Assembly (NCBI GenBank): GCA_031841125.1
Contig: CM063112.1
Coordinates: forward strand, 31,584,603 to 31,648,602
Direction of reading: 5' to 3'
Source of the DNA: Acanthococcus lagerstroemiae
Taxonomy: Eukaryota > Arthropoda > Insecta > Hemiptera > Eriococcidae
DNA: 64,000 nucleotides
Shown: positions 34,517 through 44,479 of the stretch, piece after piece
Numbering within the stretch: position 1 is the first letter of the stretch
Layout of the letters: each line of letters starts with the position of its first letter
Program-made: the position numbers and the translations under genes
The notes under the pieces: model-generated
What the model saw: the letters and a program-made list of their open reading frames with translations, nothing else
What the model was told of the DNA's origin: nothing
Databases searched by the model: none

Positions 34517-35895
34517 TCAGGTTTCATCATTATGAATCGCAACAATATGCTTCTTCAAGCAATGTTTTTGAGAGAATGAGCGACTGCAGATTGGGAATGA
34601 GTAAGGTTTTTCATTATTATGAATCACAATGACATGCCGCTTCAAGTTTTCTTTTTGAAAGAGTGAGCGACTGCAGGTTGAACATGAATACGGGTTTTCA
34701 TTACTGTGAACTGTGATATGCTTTTTCAAGTGCTGTTCATGAGAGAATGAGCGATTGCAGATTGAGTACGAATAAGGTTTTTCATAATTATGAATCGTAA
34801 TAACATGCTTGTTCAAGTTTTCTTTTCGAGAGAATGAGCGACTGCAGATTGAGCATGTATATATGTACAAGGTTTCTCTTTATTATGAACTATAGCCATA
34901 TGCTGTTTCACGTAAGCTTTTTGAGAGTATGAGCGACAGCAGATTGAACACGAATAAAGTTTCTCATTATTATGAATTGTAATAATATGCTTCTTCAAGT
35001 TTCCTTTTCGAGAGAATGAGCGACTGCAGATTGAGCATGAGTAAGGTTTTTCATTACTGTGAACTGCTCTGACATGCTGCTTCAAGTTTTGCTGATGAAA
35101 GAATGAGTGACTGCAGATTGAGCATGAATAAGGTTTTTCATCATTATGAATCGATGTAATATGATTTTTCAAGTAACTTTTTTCAGAGTATGAGCGATTG
35201 CACATTAAGCATCCATGAAGTTTTTCATTATTATGATTTGTAAGAATATGCCGCTCCAAGTTTTCTTTTCGAGAGAACAGGCGACTACAGATTGAGCATG
35301 AATAAGATTTTTTATTACTATGAATCATAATAATATGCCGCTTCAAGTTCTTCTTATGCGAGAATAAGTAACTGCAGATTGAGCATGAATAGGGTTTTTC
35401 ACTATTATTATTATGAATTGTAATAATATGCTCTCTCAAGTTACTTTTTTGAGAGAATGAGCGGCTGCAAACTGAGCATGTGTAAGGTTTTTGATTATTA
35501 TGAATCGCAATAATATGCTTCTTCAAGTTACTTCTGTGCGAGAACGAGCGACTGCAGATTGAGCATGAATAAGGTCTGTTATGGCTCTGGATGTGTACTT
35601 TCAACTGACTTGACTTAGTAAATGATCGACTGCAAACAGCGCATGAGAGGTTCTCTTTAATACTAGATTTAGTGTATTTTCTGCGGCTAAATCTAATGGT
35701 GGGTGATTTATTTTTCGCTGAACTTGTACGCAGAGACACCATTGCTTCAACTTCTATTCTATTAGCAGTTTGGTTACAAATTGTATTCTTAATGGTAGAG
35801 TGAGTTGGAAGAAACGGGTTTCGGTGATCTGATATGGAATACTGACTATACTCCAAATTATTACCAGGATATGCCTGCAGAATTTGTGGATCAAC
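34517..35895 (-). CDS. C2H2 poly-zinc-finger exon, frameshifted near its 3' end
   Basis: This is the large terminal exon of a probable DNA-binding zinc-finger protein. An acceptor (TTTTTAG|GTTGAT, minus strand) places the exon start at 35895, in phase 0 with the upstream 96-bp exons. About 90 residues of linker (VDPQILQAYPGNN... to ...RKYTKSSIKEN) precede the array. Nine good C-x2-C-x12-H-x3/4-H fingers follow (35660-34870), with NNEKPY/SNEKPY-type linkers in place of the common TGEKPY. At about 34856 an expanded TATATA tract adds 8 bp relative to neighbouring units and shifts the frame, so the uninterrupted product stops at 34813. In the second frame four more fingers are readable (34860-34517); two lack the first cysteine. 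It is either a nine-finger gene with a truncated tail or a decaying pseudogene. Adjacent fingers are similar enough to show expansion by tandem duplication. Confidence 0.75.
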
Positions 35896-35972
35896 CTAAA
35901 AAGTTTAAAATGTGTATTAAATGCCGCTGACCAAAATATGCGTGTACATGAAAAATTCTGGAATGAACCTAC

Positions 35973-36068
35973 TGTATCAGGCCTCGGCTCTAAATCAATT
36001 TGTGGTATTTCTTGTTTTATGTCATCAATTCCCAGGTCATGTTCTTCCATTTTCAGCAGCGTTATTTC
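35973..36068 (-). CDS. Tandem-duplicated 96-bp exon, copy C (nearest the fingers)
   Basis: Minus-strand exon bounded by ATTTAG|GAAATA and GATACA|GTAGGT. It encodes 32 residues (EITLLKMEEHDLGIDDIK, then QEIPQIDLEPRPDT), is phase 0 at both ends and is free of stops. It can splice in frame to the finger exon at 35895. It is about two-thirds identical to copies A and B and is the most diverged of the three. The sequence is acidic and may be a protein-interaction segment; no named domain was recognised. Confidence 0.65.
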
Positions 36069-36167
36069 CTAAATTATAAATGCATAGGTATATGTACTTC
36101 ACAAATGGGTATTGTTGATGATTTCTTCACGAAATTCATCCTCAGTATATCACTTGTAAGAACCTAC

Positions 36168-36263
36168 CGTATTAGGCCTGGGATCTAAATCAATTTGTAG
36201 AATTTCTTCTTTTACATAAACAGTTTCCAGGTCGAGATCTTCCATTTCCAACGGTCTTATTTC
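36168..36263 (-). CDS. Tandem-duplicated 96-bp exon, copy B
   Basis: Bounded by TTCAG|GAAATAAG and AATACG|GTAGGT. It encodes EIRPLEMEDLDLETVYVK, then EEILQIDLDPRPNT, and is exactly 96 bp, phase 0/0. Copy-to-copy start distance is 195 bp to copy C and 191 bp to copy A, so exon and intron were duplicated together. Confidence 0.65.
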
Positions 36264-36358
36264 CTGAATTATGAATGCAAATATTTACTTTACAAATTGG
36301 TATTGTTGATATTTCTTCATCCAAGTTCATCCTTAGCACGTCAGTTTTCAGAACCTAC

Positions 36359-36454
36359 CGTATCGGGCCTGGAATCTAAATCAATTCGTGGAATTTTTTC
36401 TTTTACATAGACAATCTCCAGGTCGAGATCTGCCATTTCCAACAGCCTTGTTTC
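36359..36454 (-). CDS. Tandem-duplicated 96-bp exon, copy A (most 5')
   Basis: Bounded by TCCAG|GAAACA and GATACG|GTAGGT. It encodes ETRLLEMADLDLEIVYVK, then EKIPRIDLDSRPDT, 96 bp, phase 0/0. It contains an in-frame ATG (MADLDLE...) that could serve as a start if no upstream coding exon exists. A possible 5' exon donor (CTACCGG|GTGAGT, minus strand) lies at 36585. Confidence 0.65.
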
Positions 36455-36599
36455 CTGGATTATAAATGCAAATATTTACCTTACAAATAATTGGTATTGT
36501 TGCTTTTTGAAGTTTCATCATCAGCGCATCTATTTTTAAATTTATCTACGCTTAAATTCTGTTATGCAACAGGTCATAACTCACCCGGTAGATTTGTAC

Positions 36600-38860
36600 T
36601 AAGTTGATGAAGTCGTTTTAAGAAGGGCCTGGTTGTACACGAAGCCTATTTAGAACGAAGGTATTATTAAATTCTAGTAGCCTACCTTTATCCTATATCA
36701 AAGTTTCATAGGGCTACCAACATATTTCAAAGAGAAAAACACCTAAAAAAATGTATGATCTCAAATAACAGTGTGTTATTATGGTGTCACTGCTAGTGAA
36801 CCCATTATTATCAGTACTCGCGATTCAAATGTATGGTTGGGTGTCGGACAACTGCCCCACTCGCTAAAGTTGGTCCAAATAATTTACCAAAAAATAAATA
36901 AAAAAACTTGATTGTATAATATTAACCCGTGTTTCCACGCGCGTCCAAGTTTAGCTTTTTCGGTATACATTATAGGAAAAACCTCGGAAAATCTTAATCT
37001 GACATGAAAAAGTAAGCTAAAAATTTCAAACAAAATATTTGAAAATTTGATAAAAATTATTACTTTTTAACTTCCCGGCTTTACCAGTATTACAATGGCA
37101 TCGGCTCAAATATTGACAAATTAGTATCTTGTCATCTAACAATTTAGAATTTTCTTGCTTTTCCAGTTAACTTAGGGATAAAGGGGATAAAGGCTAGGCG
37201 GCATTAGATGAAGCAAAGAACACAGAATCCAGAAGAATCTTGAGAATCCGAGAAATTGTATTCTAAAGGGAAGTAATTTACGAAAAACTTTGCAAAAATG
37301 TGGTTTAAAAAATGAGAAATTTTTAACTTCAAGAATTTGATGTTTAGTTTTCTGAGAATTGTATAGTCTGATCAATATTCTTCACAAATTACTGTCGTTC
37401 AAAATACAGTAAACCAATTTTCTTAAATTCTTCTGAAAATTACATTTTTTGCTCTACAAGTGCCACCCAGTTCTTATCCCTAAGCTGATGAGGAGGGGCA
37501 TGAGAGAATTTTAAATTCATGGATGACAAAGTAAAGAGCACATCTCTCAATATTTTAGCCGGTGCTACTGTAATACAAGTGATGCTGGGAAGTTTACATT
37601 TTACATTTTTTTCTCTATTTAATGCCGCAATGCTCGACTTTATACGTAAATCAGGGGAGGCACGTTGAAATTCCAAACAAAAAATTCACATTTTCCAATT
37701 GGGACTGCAAGCGCGAAAGAGTCGCCCTCTACAATTTTAGGCATGTGAAAAAAAGGAACTACTGAAACCCTACACATTTTAGAAAAATTTATCAGATTGA
37801 AATAAAAATGGTCTCAATGGAAGGGAAATTTTATGTACTACAAGTGTTGTTATATTCATTTTTTCGATAAACGCTTTCGTTTTTATAATATTTTGAAATT
37901 TCTTCATACGCCTGTAACTAAAATGCATATTCCCTTTAATCAGGGTTTCAAGGTAAACGACAACAGCGCGCCACCGCTTAGAGCAGCCTGAATATTTGAA
38001 TCTTCGCAATGGCAAGGCTCAGCGAATATAAATTGATAAAATTGGGTAGGCATAATGTACTGACCGCAGCCCCAAACATCATCATCAAAATGGTTGAATA
38101 TTTCTATTTTAGGAATTTTTCATTCAAGTAGGGCAATTTTGACCGAAAAATCTGAACACTGACACCCGTGACAGGCTAATATTATCCCATCGAACTAAAC
38201 TTTTTGAGATTTTCAAAAAATTATTTGGAACAACAACTTTAGGAGCCAAATTACAACATTAATATAAACAAAAACATTAGCTAAAAAAGAAATGTAGAGC
38301 ATCCGGCCATTCAGTCCACTTTGCTAGACTCTGTTCAAGTGAAACTTCAATCTTCTATACCCCTTACTGTCGCCTTACAAACGAAAAATGTACTCAGCAC
38401 AAAATATAGTAAGTGTTACCTTCCAAAACAGTTCTTACACATTTTTCCATCTAATATAGGCCGCAAAAAATTTACGCTCCATACAAAACGTTAACCGCCC
38501 TCCACCTTTTTTCAGTACTGATGTACGTAAATTTGCAACATCTGTGTCATCATCTTTTTTTGTCATAAAACATTGAAAAAATTTACTTAAATCCCTTTCT
38601 CAGTTTTGAAGACTTGAATGGCTGTATTCTTTTCAACTAAATTGAATTTTTGCGAGCACTGCCCTAAAATATTGGTAGCAGCCCGAAATAGCCACTCATT
38701 ATTGAGTTACCAATCCACAAAGTTGAAAACTTTTCTTTTGTTCTGAAAAAATACCCCGGTGGATGTGGAATTCCAGGCTTTATTCGTCAGTTTATTCCAG
38801 AAAAAATTGAAAAAAGAGAAAGCTTCAGAAGCTTGGGCAAACTAATTCTAAATTTGGTCG
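36600..38860. other. Intergenic; nothing recognised
   Basis: AT-rich. No exon, repeat border or RNA gene could be supported. The promoter of the minus-strand zinc-finger gene should lie at its left side, but no motif stands out. Confidence 0.4.
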
Positions 38861-38869
38861 AGCTACTAC

Positions 38870-40360
38870 CCCCCGCGCGAGGAGGTCCTGAGCTTGGCGG
38901 CAGCGATTGAGGTTGGCCTATATGCACCCTGTCACCTCCACCGCTGCTTCTTTGTCACTGAACAACTTGGCCGGCCCCTTCGGTGATAATCTCTCTGGCC
39001 CCGGCTCGAGCAGGTGACGTAAAAAAGGCTTGCTGTGCACTCAGCGGCTTAGTCTTCATTCGCCTCGCATTGGAAGCAGGTGTCCTTCCGGGATATGGTG
39101 CTGATAAAAGTACTACGTGTAACCTAACTTCAGGCCCTAGCAGCATTGGAGGGGCCTGCTTCCCAGGGCTTTGATTCTGCACCAGATCTACCTATTCGGA
39201 CCTTTCCAGCCATCAGCAGCTGGACGCTCGCAGCAATTTGACATTGTATTCTAGCACTATACATCACTCACTGTTACCTTCTCCAAGCAGCGCTGTTCTG
39301 CTGTGGCTACTGCTGCCCGCACCTCTTCAACTGTGCTAGACGCCTCTATCTCCAGGACCAGCGTGCCAACCTCCTTCTTCGGATGCAAGATAATGACTTT
39401 CTCAGAGCTCAATCTTTACCCTGTCAGCTAGGAGGTCGACTTGCCTGTTACCTACTACTTTGATTAGCAAGCCTCTCGAGGTAGAGTACCTGATTCTGAT
39501 ATCCTTAATGCTTAAGGCGGCGAGATCCATCTTTATCATGGCCCTCTGAAGTGCTTCAGCATTGCTGATCCCCTCTGCAGTAAGTAACATGATGGCATCA
39601 TATCTTGGGACTCTTTTTCTGAGGCTCCTGACCATCTCTTGCTTACGCACTGATAACGGCTTTTTCGGGATGGCACGATGATTCTTCCTCTTCCGGGATA
39701 CGATTTGCCACCCTTCCTGTTTAGGGAGGGAGGGATCTTTTGCTCGAGGTACTGCTGGTATGGTCAATTCTGCTGCTGCTTTTTCTGCTGCTACGGCGGC
39801 TGTCTTTGCTTCTGCTGCGACTGGTTTCGTTACTGCTTGCAACTTACTCGAACATTGTTGCTACGGCTGGCCCTGCGCCTACGGTTGCAGGGGACCTTTG
39901 CTCAGCTTGAGAACTGAGCATATGCTTCGTCTGGCTGCCTCTGTCCTTATCTCAATGTTGGACTAAGCGGGACTCATTCGGTGCTTTCAAAGTACTATTT
40001 CCCTCTCGGGGCACGAATTACACCTTATCTGCTCACCCATCTTTGTATTCTCGCCGCATCGCGTCAACTTCACTCCATAGCTGTTCCATCTCCCTTTTGA
40101 GATTGACATTCTCGCTACATAACGCAGTTATCTCGTCGCTCACCCTCTCTGTAGCCAAGGCAACCAGCTTCGTTGTGGCCTTCTTGATTCTGGGGATATT
40201 TGTCTTCATTATTTCACCGAACTGCCCACACAATTTCTTAGACCCGACAACTAAATTTGGTCCGTGCTTTCATGTATCTCAAGCACAATCTGCACTGCAT
40301 CTTTGTCGAGGTAGCTGGCCCCTAGCTCACCACGATTTTCATCTCTAGTACCTCCTCTCC
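38870..40360 (-). mobile_element. R1/TRAS-type LINE, 5' half: ORF1 (Gag-like) and first codons of ORF2
   Basis: The minus strand reads a helical coiled-coil-like segment (TTKLVALATERVSDEITALC near 40170), then ORF1 at 39842-39402: an Ala/Lys-rich stretch, VPRYDAIMLLTAEGISNAEA and DIRIRYSTSRGLLIKVVGN, the R1-clade Gag fold. CCHC-type knuckles with a frameshift follow at 39110-39000 (CFQCEAN--AAEC, FYVTC). At 38932-38876 the ORF2 endonuclease start is readable (ANLNRCRQAQDLLARG). The element then stops, so the copy lacks its RT half. This is unusual because LINEs normally lose the 5' side. Confidence 0.75.
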
Positions 40361-40488
40361 ATTACTCTCCGGTCTTCGCAGTTTACTTCCACCATCTAAT
40401 TCAAGGCTTTCTTCTTGGTCAGTAATGTTGGAAACGATCTCCACCAGTCACATCATACCGACCAGGGTTGGGTGGTAGTTAGGTCTTG

Positions 40489-40779
40489 CAGGGACGTGCC
40501 GATAGGGGGAGGGGTAACTCCCCCCTCCCATAAGAATTTTTCATTCAGCCGTTGGGAAAATTTACCATTTCAGTCAGGGACAAAAGAAGAGGGCACGGAA
40601 GCCTCCACTAGAGTTGGGAAATTTTAGTAGATGGATCAAAAGTTGGAAAAATCCAACAAGTAGAAAGGTTTTTTCTGTGCTAATACAAAAAAATTTTGAT
40701 ACTTGGGAATTGTAAGTCTAGTCAGTTGGGACTTTCACAATACCCCCCCCCCCCCGAAAAACTCGTCGGTACGTCCCTG
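40489..40779 (-). mobile_element. hAT MITE family A, full copy, inverted
   Basis: Ends are CAGGGACGTGCCGATAGGG and CGTCGGTACGTCCCTG. Flanking octamers AGGTCTTG (40481-40488) and AGATATTG (40780-40787) match at six of eight positions. Read on the minus strand, the interior follows the 7268 copy: poly-G, GTGAAAGTC, TTCCCAAGTATCAAA, and GATTTTTCCAACT. Confidence 0.85.
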
Positions 40780-40985
40780 AGATATTGTTTACTGCAACTT
40801 TTATCGCGGCTCCTCTGGTGGCAGGAGCAGGGCCTCCCAGAAAACGGCTGCTCCAATGCGGAGGTAGTCTGCAGAATTGTACACGAATTCCAAGTAGTAT
40901 ACAACCTAAATTTCCCGCCGCCAACGAGCAGGGAGTGAGCTAAGGGCTCCCACCAGCTAACCCCACCGCCATTCGACTTTTATGC

Positions 40986-41067
40986 TCCTTACATAACCCG
41001 GCTAGCCAGATAATCTATCAGAGTTGTCCTTACATAACCCGGCTAGCCAGATAATCTATCAGAGTTG
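40986..41067 (+). repeat. Perfect 41-bp tandem duplication
   Basis: The unit beginning TCCTTACATAACCCGGCTAG and ending ATCTATCAGAGTTG occurs twice, head to tail (40986-41026 and 41027-41067), without mismatch. That implies a recent origin. It lies on the 5' side of the R1-like LINE and could be part of its 5'UTR. Confidence 0.95.
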
Positions 41068-41069
41068 GT

Positions 41070-42795
41070 AAGGTGCAAATTTAAATTCACCTATCTCCAG
41101 AGCTTTGCTCTTTTATTCTTCCCTCTTTCTTGTACTCAACGGTTGAAAAAATTTAATTCCCCTCTGTCTCCTCTCAATAAAATTTCCTACGCTACTACCA
41201 TTCCAAAAAACAATACTTAAATCCATTGAAATTTCAATTCAAAATCAAAAAACAAAAATCCTAATCCAAGAAAAAATTATTTAGAAGTCGGATTCTTGGA
41301 TTCAGAAAATCGAAATTTTACATGCCGGAAATGAAATTTTCAGATTCAGAGAATCGAATTACTGGCTTCAAAAAATTGGAATCTGGTTTCATTCTCATCT
41401 TTGTATGTACATGCATAAAGCTATTTATATTTGATAATACTAGATAATTTTAATTAACTTACTTATGTGTGATTGGTTTCGGGACTGCCGGATGCACAAT
41501 ACGCTTATCGACTCTTGTTAGGAAGATCAAAACTCCTTGGACAGTTTGAGGCAACGCAAGTATCACTGTAATCAGATAAATAACTGATGAAGATGCTCAG
41601 TAATCTATACAAAATAATGTTTACTAATTTATTGTAATTACGAGTATGATGCTGAAATGTGGCCGGACATTCAAAACCTTGGAATTAAAGAGTTCCTCTA
41701 AAGGACCACTGACATAGATGAAATGTTGAAGCCATGTGAAAGATAAGGAAGTGTTTTATTTTGCGCTGAATCTTGTTCAAGCGAACATTTATCATTATTT
41801 TTGTTGTGAGCCCCTCGTTCCCGCTTTCAGTCATTCTTCCTTAGGCCCTTGTGTTCAATTAATTATGAACATTTAATGCTGACTGAATAGTGATTTGATG
41901 GCACAAGTATTCATCAATTTCAGCTGCTGATTAATAATTTACACTGACAGGCGACTAACTGGTCTGCAGTGTTTAAAACATGATTAGTCTCACCGAACTA
42001 TTGCTAAAATAGTGATCTTCATTTCAGTAATAATGAAGTAAGTGTTACAGAAATACGTAGTTTCTGATGATCTGTTCGAAGCTGGAACATTTAATCCGTA
42101 ATCAATCACACGAGAATTCTTTCTGATGATTTTAATGTACAAGCATATTTATACGTCACTCCTCGGGCTCGTGCTTCAATAATGATGTAATGAATCAGCA
42201 TTTGTTAGAGGAAGATGTGTCAAGTGTCACCCGACCATCTCACAAAATTGATAAAACTAATCATTCGTTTGTACATTAAAATTAGAAATCATGAATGTAA
42301 ATCAGTAAGTAACATAAACGAAAATTGGAGCGAATGCACCATGAAAGATATTTTCACGAGTGACTAGAGTTCGTTAACTGATAACATTGTCATGTTTTCG
42401 TGGCGTAAAATCAACGCAAGACAAAACATTTCCTGGCTTAAACTCGGCTTCACAACAGTACCACACGCTGTATGGTCCTTTACCTTTATAAATTTCGAAA
42501 CGAATGTACGTACATAACAGTATGAGACCAAGTAATTCATCCAGCGAGGTTGAATGGTTGAGGGTTGAACCATGTACATGGTACTAGGCTAATCATAACT
42601 GTATTATCTATGATCAGTAGGTAATTGTATGGAAAAACTTACTCAGTATTCGACATGTCGGGTTTCCAAAAGTTGTAGAAAGTAAAAAGACGTACACAAT
42701 ATTCATAAACTGCCTCCGGAATTCATCAGATCATCATCAACTGTCCGATTCATACCGCTGTTCGCTTCTGCGTTCACTGTTTACATCACGACGCG
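41070..42795. other. Intergenic; nothing recognised
   Basis: AT-rich sequence without a supported gene or element. Confidence 0.4.
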
Positions 42796-42800
42796 CTTAT

Positions 42801-43111
42801 CAGTGAGTTACTGTTAGCAAGACTACCCGTCTTTTCCTGAACGAACTGATTGACTCCCATGAGAAAAACGCACGGAGCAGAGATCATTGTGTTACTAATT
42901 ACTATTTGAGAATAAAAAATTTGTTAGAAACCAAAGGTATATATTATTAATCCAGAAGGTTCTTAGCATTTGCTAATAAACTCTGGTTTCCAACAAATTT
43001 CGTATTTTGTCAGGTAGTAACATAATGATCTTTGCTCCGTATGTTTTTCTTATGGGAGTCAATACGTTCGTTCGCGAAAAGACGGGTATTCTTGCTAACA
43101 GTAGCTCACTG
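42801..43111. mobile_element. Foldback-type MITE or long inverted repeat with arms of about 131 bp
   Basis: The left arm (42801-42937) starts CAGTGAGTTACTGTTAGCAA. The right arm (42981-43111), reverse-complemented, starts CAGTGAGCTACTGTTAGCAA. The match continues through TACCCGTCTTTTC, GACTCCCAT, AAGATCATT-like and AAATTTGTT-GAAACC blocks at roughly 85 percent identity. Only about 45 bp separates the arms. No convincing target duplication was found at the outer ends. The transcript would form a long hairpin. Confidence 0.8.
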
Positions 43112-43344
43112 TGTTGATGGTTGATGTCATGAAGTCATGATGTCAGGCTGGCTTCACACGACACCGTGTAACCAGTCCGGTTGTCGTTTACACAATACGA
43201 ATTTTCTGGGAAAAAAATTCGTGTCTTTTCAATAATTTCAGTTCATAGCTAATGATTAATTCATAGCTGAGAGTGAAAGAGGACGTTATGTGACCAAACA
43301 TTTTGAAAATGATCTGGTTTAGGCGCGGCTGAATTTTTCACATA

Positions 43345-43835
43345 TTTGTAGTGAAGTTACACAACAAAAATGAGAATTTTTTTCTGAAAAAAGTTCGCGT
43401 CGCCTTTTCAACCACAATAATTTTAATTTGAAAAGGCGATGCAAATTTTCGTCTAGAAATTTTCACTTTTGGTGTGTAACTGCGCAAGAATACTAAGAAT
43501 TCAGATCTGTGCCTGAACTGAAGAATTTTCAAAATTTTCTGTCACATTGCACCCCTTCAATTATTATGTACTACCTAATTAGTCAGTCAAAATCTTAAAT
43601 TCCGAAGGAGATGCGAATTTTTCTCAGAAAATTTTCATTTTTGGTGTGCATTTGCTCAAAGATGTTAAGGAATTCAAATCCGAAACCTAATTGGAGAATT
43701 TTCAAAATCTTTTGTCATAGTACCCCCTTTAAGTATGAACTACATTCAACCAAAATTTTAAATATAGGCGACGCGGATTTTTATCAGAAAATTCTCATTT
43801 TTGGAGAGTAACTGATGCGCAATAACAATCCTAAA
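43345..43835 (+). repeat. Tandem repeat of about 175 bp (2.4 units) preceded by an inverted partial unit
   Basis: Direct units begin GGCGATGCAAATTTTCG (43434), GGAGATGCGAATTTTTC (43604) and GGCGACGCGGATTTTTA (43769). Each is followed by AGAAAATTTTCATTTTTGG and, where complete, by GAGAATTTTCAAAAT-TT and a GTCA-A-T-CACCCC-TT segment. The minus strand of 43345-43405 carries the same start (GGCGACGCGAAC, then TTCTCATTTTTG). That partial unit and the first direct unit form a hairpin. Confidence 0.75.
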
Positions 43836-43839
43836 AACT

Positions 43840-44295
43840 CAAAAGCCGGGCCTACACTGATGCCGATGAGAATGGCGAGGAATCAGGATAATATACATAC
43901 CATGTAAGAGGTTCTTAGAAGACATACGTTTTTTTCTCTTACTCATAGCTTTTCACAGAATTGTACATTTGTTCTCAAACTTGGACCATTAGAAAGAGGT
44001 GGAAAGAGCTTTAAAATCATACCAAACATCAACATGTTTATGCAGAAAACTAAGCACTCTGGGGCAAAATATAGAAAGACTGAAATGTCATCTTGAATGC
44101 CCCTCCCTTCCAAGGTGATATACCCCTGTTCCAAGATGATATACCCCTGTTCCAAGATGACACATACAACTTGGAAACTTAAAAAGATCGTTTTAAAAAT
44201 AATGAAACATTTTTTATTAAAGATAAAAATTAAACAAAAGTCATAAAATAGTGAAATAGGTAAGTGTCTGTTGAAATTAGAAAGAATTCTTCAAT
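43840..44295. other. Intergenic with a small duplicated motif
   Basis: AAGGTGATATACCCCTGTTCC and AAGATGATATACCCCTGTTCC stand in tandem near 44113-44155, two units of 21 bp. No gene is recognised. Confidence 0.5.
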
Positions 44296-44304
44296 AAATG
44301 TTAT

Positions 44305-44464
44305 CAGGGGCGTAGCCACGGGGTATCTCCCCCCCCCCCTGACATCAGCCGAAAATGTGAAAAAATTAAAATGTATTCTAGTAATAGTAAGTATTACACC
44401 TGTAATGTTGTAAAAGTGAAACGACCCCCCCCCCCTCTTCATACCAAGTCTGGTTACGCCACTG
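44305..44464 (+). mobile_element. hAT MITE family C, 160 bp, perfect 8-bp target duplication
   Basis: Ends CAGGGGCGTAGCCACGG and CTGGTTACGCCACTG are flanked by AATGTTAT on both sides (44297-44304 and 44465-44472). Poly-C runs lie just inside each end. Same family as 62204-62450. Confidence 0.9.
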
Positions 44465-44479
44465 AATGTTATATACCTA

